In this document: piece by piece, positions 1-12,350 of the stretch | Numbering within the stretch: the first letter of the stretch is position 1 | Layout of the letters: each line of letters begins with the position of its first letter | Assembly (NCBI GenBank): GCA_027625915.1 | Contig: JANTQA010000012.1 | Span: 4,920,501 to 4,984,500, forward strand | DNA length: 64,000 bases | Direction: 5' to 3' | From: Anaeramoeba flamelloides | Taxonomy: Eukaryota > Metamonada > Anaeramoebidae | The notes under the pieces: generated by a model | The model's input: the letters and a program-made list of their open reading frames with translations, nothing else | What the model was told of the DNA's origin: nothing | Database searches by the model: none | Translations under genes and position numbers: made by a program

Positions 1-683
1 ACTCGATATATTGAATCTTTATTTTGAATAGTGTTCTACAAATTATTCTTTTGTTCACATTGTAATTATTATTAATTTAAATTTATTTTTTAATTAAAAT
101 TATTTGATTTTTTAAAGGGTAGATAGTCTCAATAATATATATATATATATACTCTTGAAGTTAAATAGATCTAGTTTTATTGAATAAATAGAGTATATTC
201 TATGAGTTTAATTCATTATTCTTCTCAAAATAAATTTTTAATTTTTAGGTCTGATCATTTTTTCTCATTTTTGAAATTTTTTTTTTTTTTTTTTTCTTCT
301 TTTCTTTCTTCTTTTTTGTTAAAAAATTCAATTTTAAACAAAAATAATTCTTTGAAACACTAAAATAACATACAGTTAATGAGGCACTAATATTATCTTT
401 AAAAATATTTATATTTAAAAGTAAAAAATCTTATTACAATAAATATTAATTTCCTAAGAAATTGAAATATTTGTAACAGGACGTTCCAATGTAAGTTCAC
501 AAAATTTTTTTTAACATTTTTTTTTTTTTTGGAATTTATGGTTTGTTAGGTATATCGTTTATGATTATCGATTCTAATTCAAAGTTTATTATTTCTCTCA
601 TTTCAAAATAATCTTCGTTTACTTGATTATTAAAAAAAAGTGAATTTTTCATTTTTAGCTCATCCCCTTTTGAGTTAAATGGT

Positions 684-727
<44 letters not shown>

Positions 728-3211
728 CTATTTTGAAATTATTTTTTTTAGATAAATTGTAAGAATTTTGTTTTTATTTTATTCTTATCATAAAAATAAA
801 AACTTAACTGGATTTAAAAAATTTTGGCTCCCTTAATAATGTTATTGGAAGTTGTTTTGATGGTTTATTCTGATATTCTTCTCCAAAAATTAATTTCATA
901 TTTTTATATCTGAATCATTTTTATAATTTTTCTTTTTCTTTTTCTTTTTTTTAAAAAAATTTTTCTTTTTCTTTTTTTTTTAATTTCTTTTTCTTTTTCT
1001 TTTTCTTTTTTTTTTGCTAAAGACCATTAAAAGAAAAAGATTTTCGAAAAGACAAGTTATCACTAAGAAAATTGAGACGATGTAATGCGTTTTAAAATGA
1101 ATTTAATTATTTGTAAAAAAATATTCTTGTTAAACTCTTTTTCAGTGAAACTACGGTAAATAAAAAATCAGTAATGTTCATTTCAAAAATTGTGACTCAT
1201 TTATTTTTAATTTTTGGTTTTATTTTTTTTTTTAATTTTTTAAAATATCAGGTTTTTAGATATTTAGAAGGATTTAAAAGTGAAATATAAATCTAATTTA
1301 GTTATTAATTGTTCTTGAATTACTATGATATATTTTTTCTTTTAATTTATTATTTCAGGTGAGTCAAATTTTTAGAAATGGTGTTTATTTGGGAAATTTA
1401 TAAAGTTTCCAGGTTTTAATATATATATATATATACCAGAATCCTATCCTGATTAAACCTTTTTTTTGTAATGATTATTATTTTTTTCTCCCAAAAAAAT
1501 TTTAAATATTCTTGATATTTACATTATGAGAAAATGATTATTAATAACTTTTCAAAAATTATTTAGATTTACATCAAAAAATTATAAGTTATCTCTTTCC
1601 CAATTAATATTTTCATCTTTTTGTTTTTGGAAAAATTTTATTTTTTTAAAGTTCAAATTTTAGAATTTCTTTGTGATGTTATTTTCTTCTTTTATATATT
1701 GAATTTCACAACTTGTGATGTTCTATTTTTGTTTTATAAAGTATAAAAGGTGGATATCTATTAATTTTTAATAATTTTGGTTCTTTTTTTTTTATCCAAA
1801 CATCAATTATGTTGAAATCTTTTTTATTTAGATTAAATAAAAAATTTCATAAAATAAATTATTTGAGAAGTATTCTTTTAAATATTTGTAATTTTGCCTA
1901 AATAGGTTATTTTTTTCCCTCTTGAAGTAGGGTACTGATCCTTAAATAATATCCAACAAAACACAATCTCTTGATTTTTTGATTTATATTTCGAAATTGT
2001 AAGATTTTTCCAATTTAAAACAAATAGTTTTATAAAAGTACAAAATATTTTTCTATAAGAAAGTTTACAAATAGTCCAAAATAAAATATTATTAAATTAT
2101 TTTTAATTACCAATAACACAACTGGATATAAACCCTTTTAAAAATAGGTATTCACTTCGTTTCAAATTAATTCAATTTATTTTGTATATTTTCCTCAAAA
2201 AGATTAAAATTATACTTAAATCCCCTTTAATCCTCATATACGTCACTGAATTTTCTTAATACTAGAGAAGTGACACATTCTCAAAGAAATTATTATTATG
2301 AAAGTAAAACTTCTTTTTGTTGAAAAAAAAAATCTTCACAGTATCCCAAGGACTAGAATTGATAATAAAATACCAAAAGAAGGTTTTAAATATATGAATT
2401 TCAAAAGTCAAATTGACTAAAAAAATTTCATCGGATCTCAATTTCAAAAAATGTAATTAACAAAAAAAATTTACAAAATACTCAATTAGAAAAATTTTGG
2501 GTTTCCAAAGAACGATTCTGAATTAAATTCTTGAAGAAAAAGAGTTCTCAATCTCCAAAAAACAAATTTTAATCAAAAAAAATTACTCGTTTCTGAATTA
2601 AATTTTGTTTTATATTTCCAAATACTAAGATTTTTCTAATTTAAAACAAATAGTTTTATAAAAGTACAAAATCAATTTAATTCGATTAAATCTAATTTTT
2701 GGTTATACTATAACCCTCTAAAATCCAAAATAAGTCAGGATTTATAACATTCTTGAGATCAAAAATAACTCATTTGAGAAAAAAAAAAAAATGGAAAAAA
2801 AAATCTTCAAGATCTCAAAAAAGTTCCAAAGATAAACACTTTGAAACTGAAACATACTAGTATTCAAAATTATAATTCACAACCATTCAAATTTAAAATT
2901 GAGTGCATTTGCGATTGATTTTCTATCTAAAAATACCATAGTTTTTTCATTGTTGATTTTTAGAAATTTATCATACATAAATTTCCTGATTTGTTTTTAA
3001 TGGGAATTGGATTCTCATAAACAAGATGAAAAAAATATTTTTAATTTCGAAAAGAAAATGTTTTTTCACTGGAATGGCTTTAACATTAAACGACAAAATT
3101 GTTAAAAAAAATAATATTATATAAAATCTAAAACCCAATTGAAGAATCAAATCAATTTTTTATTAGTAATTTTTTTTATTACCGTTTTTTTTTTTAATTA
3201 GGTGATATAAT
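1..3211. repeat. Repeat-derived AT-rich intergenic DNA
   Basis: No gene recognised. The stretch holds (TA)n microsatellites near 137-150, 687-722 and 1421-1434 and several diverged dispersed repeats. About 160-760 resembles 16330-16830 in the same orientation (shared blocks such as CTTCTCAAAATAAATTTTTA). About 1060-1400 matches the reverse complement of 60930-61260. About 1960-3060 matches 46.7-47.3 kb and 56.1-56.65 kb in direct orientation (shared blocks TTAAAACAAATAGTTTTATA, ATTGTTGATTTTTAG). Frames on either strand are short and rich in F, K, N and I, as expected for non-coding DNA of this composition. Confidence 0.6.
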
Positions 3212-6200
3212 TTATTTTTCTAAATATTTATATTCTAATTTATAATCAGTTTTTTTCTTTTCTTGCCAAGACTCATCAAAATCAAAGAATGTATATGATC
3301 CTCTTTCGTATTCAGAAGTAATTTCTTTAGGCTCTTCACATCTCCTAAACCAGGTTTTAAAATTTTTATGAAATCTCCAGCCCAATTCACGTAATTTTTG
3401 AGCAGCTAAATATTGTTGATAGGTCCCCTGTAGATAATAAAAGATGAAAAATAATGTATGGGAATCAAATTTTAAAAAAGTTTTTGGATCGTCAATTGAA
3501 TTTGGGGGGATTGAAGGGAAAAATTCTGGAACTTCAATTGGGTTTGTTGGTTTGTATTTTCGGAATTTACTTTTTTTTGGCAAAAATTTCATACTGTTTG
3601 TTAAGAGGTTTAATAAATTCTCCTGATCGTTTTTTGTTTCTTCAGTGCTTTTTTTTTGGTTTTGTTCTCCAACATTTTGTGAATTTTGATCTTTTTGATC
3701 TGATAATAATGCTTTATTGTTTGTTTGATTGATGTTTGTTTGATTGATGTTTGTTTGATTTATATTTGTTTGATTAATATTTGTTGCTATAAATATTTTG
3801 AAAATAGTTTTAAAAAAATAAATTCAAATTAGTGAATAGTTTTCGTATTTAAAATAATTTTAATATAAACTTTGTAATAATTGTGGAATAAAAAATTTTA
3901 TAATTTATAACTAAACTCCCTTTCAAAATCAGTGGGACATTAAAAATCAAATTTTAAAGAAAAATATTTTTAATAATTGAAGTTATCTATTATAATATAA
4001 AAATTTCGATTTTAATATACAGTTCTATACTCAAGAGATATTTATTTTTTGTCTAAAAATAAAAGAAAAAATAAAAAAAAACAATTAAAAAAAATTGGGT
4101 AATTTATTTTGAAAGAAGCATTACATAAAAAATAGAAAATTTAAAAAATTAGTAAAACACATTTATAGATTCTCCTTCCATTTAACTAAATCTAATCTCT
4201 TTTTAATATTTGAAACCAATTTTTTCATTAATTCATCTGTTACTTCTTTGCAATTTTTCATTTTCATTTTCCATTTTAACAAAATACTGTTGAAAAAATA
4301 AAAAAGAGAAAAAATGATTTATTTGCAAACTTTTCATTGTGAGGGAAAAAACTTCCAAACAATACAAAAGCAATTCAAAATTCAAATATAACATGGGATA
4401 TTTATTATGAAATTTAGTTTATTTTAGTTGATAAATTAGTTGATGTGGTTTTTAAAAGAATTGTATTTCACAATTTGTTGATCATTTAATTTATTTGTCT
4501 TTTTTTTAATTGTAAAATTTTATTCATTGGTTCTATGCCTGTTTTTCTCACTTTTTTGATTAAAAAAATAAAAAATATATTATTCAAAGTTAAATTTGTT
4601 TTTGACTTTTTTAATTTTCCCAACCATTTATAGTATTATTTCAAATATTATCACAATATTAAAAATTAATAACGATATCCAAAAAAATATTGTGAAATAA
4701 TTTTGTTATTTTGTTTATTTTTTAAATGGAAAATTATTTGATGTGGTAAATATTGAAATTACACGGAAATGCATTAAAAATAATATTTTACTTTATAAAT
4801 TGTTTATGGGTTATAGATATATGTAGATCCACATTACAATTTATTTTGTATTTTTTTTTTAATTGTAAAAAGAGGAATTTTGAAATTAAATTTTAATTTT
4901 TTCCTCAAAATTTAATAAATTTGTTAGTTTTAATCATATAGGTTGAAGAAATAAAAATAGCCAGATTTTTATTAATAGTTGATTCGTCAAAAAACATAAT
5001 TATAAAATAATAGAGCTCATTAAATTTTGTCTTTTTTTTCTTTTCAAAGTTAAAATTTTAATTTGAATATTTAGTACTTTTTTAATCAATAATATACAAA
5101 AATGCCAATTTTTTTTTATTATTATTCAAGTATTCATTTTTAAACTATTTGATTTCTTTTTGTTCAATATTTGAGGGAAAAAAACATGTGTAATGAAAGG
5201 TTTAATTTTAAATTTAATTTTTTTTTTTAGTAAATCATTTTTTGTTCACAAAGATCAAAGACTTTTATCTAAATATTTAAATTAGATATTTTCTTAATCT
5301 TTTCAAAAAAATTTGGCATTAATTTGCTTTTTTTAGCAACAAAAAAGTATTTTATCACGAATTAAAAATGTATTTGTCAAGTATGAAAAAGCGATATTTT
5401 ACTTCTATTAAAGCTCTTACTTGAAAATTCATTTATTTTCAATTCCAAAACCTAAAATGTTCTAGTTTACGATAATTTCAAAGTTTACCATTTTTATAAT
5501 TCTTGTTTCACTAATGTAGAATTAGTAAAACACCAAAGTAACTCGATTAACTTGTGAGAAATAAAAATCAAAAAGTTTATCAAAATTTGAGTTTCAGATT
5601 TGCTTTTTCCAAAAAGTCTTGAGATAGAATGTATTATTTTAAACAAAACCATTTTCCAGTCAAATAGGGGTACAGTTGTGCAGGATGAATTATATGTGTT
5701 TAAAGGATTTGAATGGATATTAGAGTAAAAAATTTAATTTTGGAAATTTCTAAATTGAAATCATTTTTTCATATTTTTGGACTTTTTTCAATTTTTTTTT
5801 TTTTTTCAATTTTTTTTTGACATGTAATCCATAGGAAATTGTTTTTTATTGCAAGGCATCGAGTTACTAATTAAAAACCTGTTATTCTAATGTTATTGAA
5901 ACATCGAAAATGATTGTTGAAAAATCATATTTATTTCTATTGAAATTTTCTCTGGATCCTCAATTGAAAACCAAAATGAACAACATTGTTGATTGTTTTT
6001 GTCAATATGCCCTAATAATATGAGTTGTTTAATTATTAAGGAAAATATTTAGATGTATATGATTTACTTTCAGATATGGATATCAACTATTATCTGTTGT
6101 GTATTATTTCTACTTATTTCTTATTTATTCTTAAAAGGTCATTTATTAAAAAATAATTGATATTTGGAAAAAAATTTTTGGGAACCTTTTACAGAAACAA

Positions 6201-8409
6201 AGTTGACTTGAATAAAATTCAGAGTGATCTTGTCATTAGAGGTTAAAAAAAATCGATTTTTAAATTTGGCCTTGATTTATTCTTTCTAATAAAATTAATA
6301 AAATATTTTGGATAAAACAATGATTTCGGCACAAATCTAAAATCAACATTTTTAATTTTGTTTCCCACAGATATTCAATCTAATGTTTTTATCGACGAAT
6401 ACATTAGATTACAATCATTTATCTGTTTGATATTCAGAGAATCCTTCAACAAAAAAAAAAAAAAATCAAATCTAAAAATAATTTATAAAAAAATTATCTT
6501 GATTGTGATCCAATTTTTTTTGCGACAGTAATTTTAAAAAAGTCTGACAAAAAATGTTATTAATACATTTCCGAAAAATGGATAATTTCAAGTTTGTCAA
6601 AATGTTTAAAAGATCCTTTGGAAAACTTTTTTGGAGTTTTCTATTTTGGAAAAATGAGGTCTTTTTTTGGTTGAAAAACCTTTTGAAAAGTTTTCTCTTT
6701 TAATAAAATATGGTGACACAACCTTCGAATGTGAGGTAGGTTTTGGAGTGAGAGAAAAGAAATTTTTTAATTTATTTATTGTGAGCGTGATTGAATTGAA
6801 GCCTATTGCCCTTATATAAAAGCAGTTTTTTAAAAACTTGATCGTTGGTTTGAATATGTATTTGTAATTTATGTTAGCTAGTAGAACGTAAGTATTTTTC
6901 TCTTTTATTATTTTTTTTTATTTTTTCAATAATTTTCTTTTTGAAGTTTTTATTTTTTTTTCTTGAATTTCCATTTTTGAGTTTTTTGGAAGTTTTAGCT
7001 ATTCAAATTTGAAAAAGTATTTAAACCACTCTGCCCTCAATTTATTATCGGCCGGGCATTCTCATAGCATGTTAAATGGTGTGATCGAAGGCTCAATTAA
7101 CCAAATAATATAAAAACAAAAAAAGTGAATAAACACATTTCAATAATTAGATTTGAAAAATTACCACCTTGAGGAGAAAGTGGTTTGTTACAAAAATTAA
7201 AAAGAATTAGACTTACAATTTTGATTGCTTTTTTCATTTTCCTCTGTTCCCTTTTCAATAATATTAATGTCTTCATAAATATAATAATAATTTGTTTCGT
7301 CAAATTTAGGCTCGTCCCAAGAATTTAAATAATTCTCAACATTTAAACGAACAAAAAATAAAGATTCAAGTTTGATAGAATCATTCTCTAAATGTAATAA
7401 AATTTGTTCGAGACTAAAAGTATGGAATTTATTATTTTCCGATAATCTGAAAAGACGATCTTGCCTTTCCTTTTCAATGTTCATAGAATTACGTGTTAGC
7501 TTTTCATATTCTCTTTTGATTATTTCGTGTTGGTCATTTAATTTATGTAAAGATCTTTCAACCCATTCATGTAGCTTTTAAGAAAGAGCATGTGGTTTAA
7601 AAAATAAAAAAAAAAAACAAAGAAAAGAAATATTTTTGGTTATTTCAAATTAACGATCAAATTATTTAAGGAGTTGAACTAATCACTTAGTTTTTGTTTT
7701 AAAAAATGGTAATTTTAAAAAAGACAATTAAAAGATAAAAAAAAAAATTCAAGTAATTATTACACTTATTTTTGTTGTTGTTGAAGTTTGATCCCCATTG
7801 ACAACAGTTTTATAAAAATATATTTGTTGTTCAAGTAGTTTTTTTGTTCCTAGCAATGAATAATTGTCTTTTCTTTTGGAATTTATTAAAAGTGCTCTGA
7901 TTTGTTCTCTGATCATAAGTAATTTTTGGAGACCAACTTCCAAAGTAGACTCTGATTGTTTCTATATTATTTTAATTTATTATGTTTTGTGTTTTTTTTT
8001 TATTTGAACAAGGCAAGTTTTTATATTTGTTAGAAAGTTTTTTTTTTGTTTTTTTGTTTTTTTGTTTTTTTGTTTTTTGTTTTTTGTTTTTTGTTTTTTG
8101 TTTTTTGTTTTTTGTTTTTTGTTTTTTTTTTTTGTTTTTTGTTTTTTGGAAACAAAAAGAAGATTAAAAAAAAGAAGATTACATCTCTTTTGGTCATATT
8201 TTTTAGTTTCTCAGTCATTATATGAAACTCCTCTAAAAAATCATTTACATTTTGAATAAACCTTTCGGTTGTGTTTACTAAATAAATAAGAAAAAAAAAT
8301 ACATTAAATCGATATCAACAAAAGAAAAAGAAAAATTTTAAAAAGGAGTAGCTGATTTAAAAAAGGTTTTGGAAGTGAATTTACTTTCGTTTTGTTGTAC
8401 TTGACTCAT
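3212..8409 (-). CDS. CNOT3: CCR4-NOT complex subunit 3/5 (NOT3/NOT5 family), five exons
   Basis: Scaffold subunit of the CCR4-NOT deadenylase, which shortens mRNA poly(A) tails and recruits decay factors. Exons: 8409-8385, 8277-8183, 7961-7764, 7574-7217, 3786-3212; the phases agree and give 416 aa from ATG 8409 to TAA. The N-terminal part is the coiled-coil NOT3/5 region (QKLLMIREQIRALL, then GTKKLLEQQI, then LEQILLHLENDSI, the family's helical hairpin). A linker of tandem TNINQ repeats follows (residues about 226-245). The C-terminal NOT box is unmistakable: SHTLFFIFYYLQGTYQQYLA, GWRFHKNFKTWFRR, EEPKEITSEYERGSYTFFDF. Animal CNOT3 is about 750 aa, so the low-complexity middle is much shortened here. 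Intron 4 (7216-3787, 3430 nt) is inflated by repeats and carries an opposite-strand mini-gene; intron 2 holds a T6-7G tandem tract. Domains are read directly; exact splice sites are inferred from phase. Confidence 0.93.
3706..3786 (-). repeat. 15-bp in-frame tandem repeat coding for TNINQ
   Basis: At the start of the last NOT3/5 exon the plus strand reads TTTGTTTGATTGATG-like units about five times in tandem, translating on the minus strand as repeated T-N-I-N-Q. It forms the Asn/Gln-rich linker between the coiled-coil and NOT-box halves. Such a tract can vary in unit number by slippage. Confidence 0.8.
4168..4288 (-). other. Possible orphan exon inside NOT3/5 intron 4
   Basis: On the minus strand a pyrimidine-rich acceptor ending CAACAG is followed by an open frame (after one phase base) reading ILLKWKMKMKNCKEV and later KKRLDLVKWKENL, then TAA. 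Composition looks coding: Lys/Glu/Leu, amphipathic. It lies in the same orientation as the host gene inside its 3.4-kb intron, so it could be an alternative terminal exon, the end of a nested gene, or chance. I found no upstream partner exon. About 40 open codons is not significant on its own here. Confidence 0.2.
5640..6250. repeat. Dispersed repeat copy in NOT3/5 intron 4
   Basis: Aligns in direct orientation over about 550 bp with 50800-51330; shared blocks include TTGAAATCATTTTTTCA, TATTTATTTCTATTG and AAAATGAACA, separated by indels and many substitutions. No coding capacity. Two old copies of a non-autonomous element are the simplest reading. This copy explains part of the length of the host intron. 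Confidence 0.65.
6871..7113 (+). CDS. Putative spliced 43-aa protein inside the NOT3/5 intron, opposite strand
   Basis: Exon 1 6871-6887 (ATG, ends at a strong GTAAGTATTTTT donor), exon 2 6999-7113 (acceptor TTTTAG, stop TAA). The phase-2 junction restores one frame beginning MLASRTYSNLKKYL and ending GVIEGSINQII. A TATATAAA box lies about 60 bp upstream (near 6813). Exon 2 contains the GC-rich run TCGGCCGGGC, striking in this sequence. The N-terminus (MLAS-R, basic, Ser-rich, no acidic residue for over 30 residues) resembles a mitochondrial or hydrogenosomal targeting peptide. I do not recognise the family. The gene ends about 100 bp before the antisense NOT3/5 exon at 7217. The splice signal, TATA box and base composition argue for a real gene; the small size argues for caution. 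Confidence 0.45.
8041..8147. repeat. T6-7G tandem tract in NOT3/5 intron 2
   Basis: About fifteen tandem units of TTTTTTG/TTTTTTTG on the plus strand fill most of the 221-nt intron 2 of the minus-strand NOT3/5 gene (so CAAAAAA in the transcript). The Lys/Asn/Thr and Phe/Cys frames read through it are artefacts of the repeat. Confidence 0.85.
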
Positions 8410-8443
8410 TTTGAAAAGGAATGCTTTTTGTAAAAAAATGAAA

Positions 8444-8940
8444 ATCTGAAAAAGAAATTTGCTTTTGAATCTTTGCTGTTTTGAAAAGTATCCAACAGAT
8501 CCCTTTTGTTGTTATTCAGTGAAGGAGATTCTATATTTTAGGCTAAGTGGATATTGTTTTTTTATCTCCAATATGAATTATAGGCGATAAAGATGAGACT
8601 CAATAGATCTTTTTCAAATTTTGGGTTTTGTTTCAGAAAATTTGTTTAGATTGGGTCCAAGCATAAAGTAGAAATTAAGGGATTAGTGTTTGCCAAGGAG
8701 AAGCCTAAAATTACAGTATGTTGTTATTGAGTGTAAATCATATCAGTGAGCCATAGTTCAAATGTCTCTAAAAAATCTCAAAGTCAAGTACTAATATTTG
8801 TAGATACCCATCAATTAAAAATGATCTTTGTATTAGTAAAAAACCCAACAATTTCAGAATAAAATCTACAATTCGCCATAGTTTTAAAGGTTGGGTTATC
8901 ATTTTTGAAGACTTCAAAGTTGCAAATTATCTTTCTTAAA
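8444..8940 (+). other. Possible small plus-strand gene divergent from NOT3/5
   Basis: Just upstream of the NOT3/5 start, on the other strand, are three open segments. 8444-8590 is Cys-rich with no ATG (CCFEKYPTDPFCCYSVKEI). 8651-8716 reads IGSKHKVEIKGLVFAKEKPK between a TTTAG acceptor and a GTATGT donor. 8784-8940 follows an AAAG acceptor, in phase with the previous one, and ends HSFKGWVIIFEDFKVANYLS then TAA. Base composition is richer than the surroundings. No start and no family are recognised, and each segment alone could be chance. Confidence 0.25.
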
Positions 8941-10436
8941 TTTATGGTGAAATGTAGATTAATTGCTAAAAAAATTCATTTTTAGTTGAAAATTATATAA
9001 TAAAAAAATAAATTAATTTGAAAATTTATTTTATGAAATATTTGGAAATATATAGGTGTTTCAATGAGCTTTATAAAAATGAAACAAAAATTATAATTCT
9101 TTGGGTTTTTATGTTGATGATTATTGAGTTAATTTTTCAAAAGTAACTATTTTATCAAATTTTTTAATTTCAAAGTTCAAAATATGAATTATTAAATACA
9201 ATAATACTGTTTTTTGGGATTTCTATTTTTATATTTTGAAAGGAATTAAAAAAAACATTACATAAATGACAATTTTTAATTGTTATCATTTTTAAAAAAA
9301 GTTATAATTTATTGTGAAATATGATTTATAATAGATTTTTTAGAGTTACAGAAACAATTTGAGTCATGCCGCACTAATATTATAAACGCACAATTACAAA
9401 ATACTTTTATTTCAGAGAAATATAGTCTGAAACTAATACATGGATAACCCAATTTGAAATTTACTTATTTAAGGTTTGAGTACCCAAATTCAATTTCCTT
9501 CAGTGCCCCCCTCTACTTTGGATTCAAGCATTATCAAGTAATTGGCAGCAGTATAGATACAAATTAAAATTATACAGATAGAAAGTTCAATTTGAAGTTA
9601 CAAAATGTTTTTCCCTTTTAAATTGAAATATTCGAAAATTACAAAACAAATTTTTGTATCAATAAATTTTTTCAGAAAATCAAAAAAAAAAAATAACAAT
9701 TTTAATATTTTATCTTTTCTTCACTAGAAATTCAATTAAATGTTTTCTTCTATCTTGTACCATTATTTTATAATCTCAAAGTACTGAAAAAATAGGATCA
9801 TTCTTAATAGATATGTTTTTATTAAATAACTTTATTTTATTTTATTTTTTTTTTCATTTTGTAATAACTACAAAAGCCGTATTTCGTTATATTAGAGTAT
9901 CGTAGGAAAAAACTAGTTTTTCTTTTGAGTCTTCCTTAAATGGAAGTTTTAAAATATAAATCAAAATTTATAATTAGATTGAATTTTTACACTCAGTAAA
10001 ATGGGTCTGGTTTTAATTTTTACTATAGTTATAATCTTGATTGACAAATTATGCAATTTATTAGTTAATTTTGATAGTTTTTTTGTTTAATTTATTATTT
10101 TTCGTTAAATGTGGGAATTTGCATGTATCTTTCACTCAAAGATTTGTATTTATTATGATATATAATGTATTTAACAACATTTCGGTGTACTTAAAAAATG
10201 AGCTAAGAGGTTTTTAGTAGAAACGGGAATTCGAAATGTAAAATCATTTTTCCCAAAAGTATACAAAAAAAAAAAAACAAACGAAATCATAAAAATCGCA
10301 ATGGTACTTTAAAGGGAATTTTTTCTCATTTAAACTATCAATTATTCTTGAAATTTTCTACATATCTGTGGACCATAAATTCATTTAAATCCTGTTTTAA
10401 TTTGTTTTTTGATTACCTAGAAAACTTCTTTGGGTA
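8941..10436. other. Intergenic AT-rich stretch, no gene recognised
   Basis: No supported gene. A short minus-strand frame near 9500-9590 ends in LESKVEGGTEGN and stop; it lacks a start and a convincing acceptor. The segment 9490-9550 is less AT-rich than its surroundings. Otherwise A/T tracts only. Confidence 0.4.
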
Positions 10437-10972
10437 TATAAACCCCATTTCAAAAATTTGGACACACCCAAAATCAAAAATAGGCAAAATAAAACTCAAT
10501 TTATATATTTTTATAAACCTAATAAAAAATTACATTTAAGTAACCCAGTATTAATGTTTTAATAAGTAATCATTTTAACACAAAAAACGAAAAAAAATAT
10601 AAAACTCAAAAATAAAAACAGGTGTGTCCAAAATAATGAAACGAGCGGAACAAAAAATGTATTGTAAATTTGTTAAAATTTCACCAACAATTGTTGATCG
10701 ATCAAATGATAAGATACCATCGAACAATTCTATGTGGTTTTCCAAATTAACACACTCAACACTAACCTTCTATCAACCATTGAAAAACAATTTTAGAGAT
10801 CTAACGAAACAGATTAGGTAACTGCAAAATAGGAAGTGAAAACAAAACAAAAAAGACAAAAAATGAAATTGTTTGTAAAATCAAAATTCTTTCCAATTTG
10901 AATTTAAAGTGCAGTAAAGATGTTCTTTCCACTATTTAAATTGTGTCCAAATTTTTGGAATCTAGTTTATAT
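10437..10972. mobile_element. TIR element (about 535 bp), copy A of the GGACACA family
   Basis: The left end reads TATAAACCCCATTTCAAAAA then TTTGGACACA; the right end is TGTGTCCAAATTTTTGGAA then TCTAGTTTATA, the inverted counterpart. Flanking TA fits Tc1/mariner-style insertion. An inverted, diverged copy lies at 52780-53314 in the sorting nexin intron. A 65-codon open frame (10624-10821) is not recognisable as a transposase, so the element is probably non-autonomous. Confidence 0.7.
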
Positions 10973-11666
10973 ATATATATATATATATTCGTAAATCAAC
11001 TGTGATGAATAGATATTTGGTATTTTTTTAAATCATCTTTATTTTTGTTAGAATAACTTCTAGAACCTCTGTAATTGGACTATTTCTACATCTTGGTTGA
11101 ATTTCTAATTTCTGGAAAGTAACAAAAAATAAATTTCATAATAAATTGTTCAATTTTTTTTAATTTTTTTTATTTTATTTTTAGATGAAAAACAAATATT
11201 TCTAGTGTATAGAACTGGATATTAAAATAGTAATTTTTCTATTATAATAGATAACTTGAATTTATAAAAATAGTTTTATTTTCAAATTTTGATTTTTAAT
11301 TGGTCAATGATTTTGTAATGGAGTTGTTATTAAATAATTACAGGAATTGTAAATAAAGAATAAATGAATATGTTAATACTTAATTAAAGATCATAATTAT
11401 TATTAAAAAAGAAATTCCTCAAAAGTTGAGGCATCAAATCAGTAAAATATTTTTCAAAAAATAGATTTAATTTAAGGGTTAATTTACTGTGTTTCAAAAT
11501 AAAACAAAAATTTACAAGTATTTCCATAAAATTCTAATAAAATTTTTACTTTATTCCTAATTTAAAATTTACTGAAAATATCAAGGAGTTTACCTACAAA
11601 ATTGGTTTGAACTTAGGTATACTATTGGGTCACTAATTAAATGTTGTCTCAGAACAACAAGAAGAA

Positions 11667-12009
11667 ATGTATACAGATTTTATTTTAGATCAGATTTTAA
11701 TCCCTGAACACGGAGTAGTTTGTCCTACTGTAATATCTTTTGTAGGCTTTATTTATCAGTAATACCGAAAGTTAGGTGTTTAGGTTACACTTGAAATAAG
11801 GATTCTGTAAAAATGATTTAATTAAACTTGAAAAAGAAATTAGCTTATCAACAGACTCGTCTCTCAAAAATCTAAATGTAAACCATATTATCTCAGGTAA
11901 TAATTTGACTTTCCTGAACTCCTTAAATACAGACTTCTTTTCACTTATGTATTTACATAAAAGAAATCTTGTTTTGCAAACATATTATCCAAAGACATGG
12001 AAAGTTTAG
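11667..12009 (+). other. Candidate two-exon small gene (85 aa), unknown
   Basis: Segment 1 (ATG 11667 to 11758) reads MYTDFILDQILIPEHGVVC and meets a GTAATA donor. Segment 2 (11844-12009, after TTAG) reads LSTDSSLKNLNVNHIISG and later NTDFFSLMYLHKRNL before TAG. The join keeps phase and gives 85 aa. Both segments are visibly less AT-rich than their surroundings and use varied residues. No family recognised. The gene would sit 340 bp upstream of, and parallel to, the C10-family gene. Phase agreement has a one-in-three chance by accident, so this stays a candidate. Confidence 0.3.
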
Positions 12010-12350
12010 GCATAAAAAGGTTATTGTTAATCAAAAGTTTGTAATTTGTAGAAAAATAAGATACCACTTTTTTTTCAACCATCTTTTTTTTATTTTACAC
12101 TTATTTTCTAAAAAAAAAATTAATTAACCCAAAATATAACGAATTATTCCAACACAGTCTCACTTAATGTTATTATAAATGAGATTTTCAAAGAAAAAAA
12201 ACTAAAAAAGTAACAAGTCATCACTTTGAACGAATTTTGACAAGTACTACTTATTAGGAATAAAAAGTAACCCTAGGTACTTTAAAGTTCTAATTTTTAC
12301 AAGATTTTCCATTTTTTTTACTCACGTTAATCATTAATAATACTAACAAA

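Noticed and set aside
8030-8259. Open frames rich in Lys/Asn or Phe/Cys across the T6-7G tract
   Set aside because: They are translations of a simple repeat inside NOT3/5 intron 2.
9500-9592. Minus frame ending LESKVEGGTEGN
   Set aside because: Only about 30 codons, no start codon and no acceptor in phase.
10624-10821. 65-codon frame inside the GGACACA TIR element as a transposase remnant
   Set aside because: No DDE motif or helix-turn-helix that I can recognise, and the copy at 52.8-53.3 kb does not preserve the frame.
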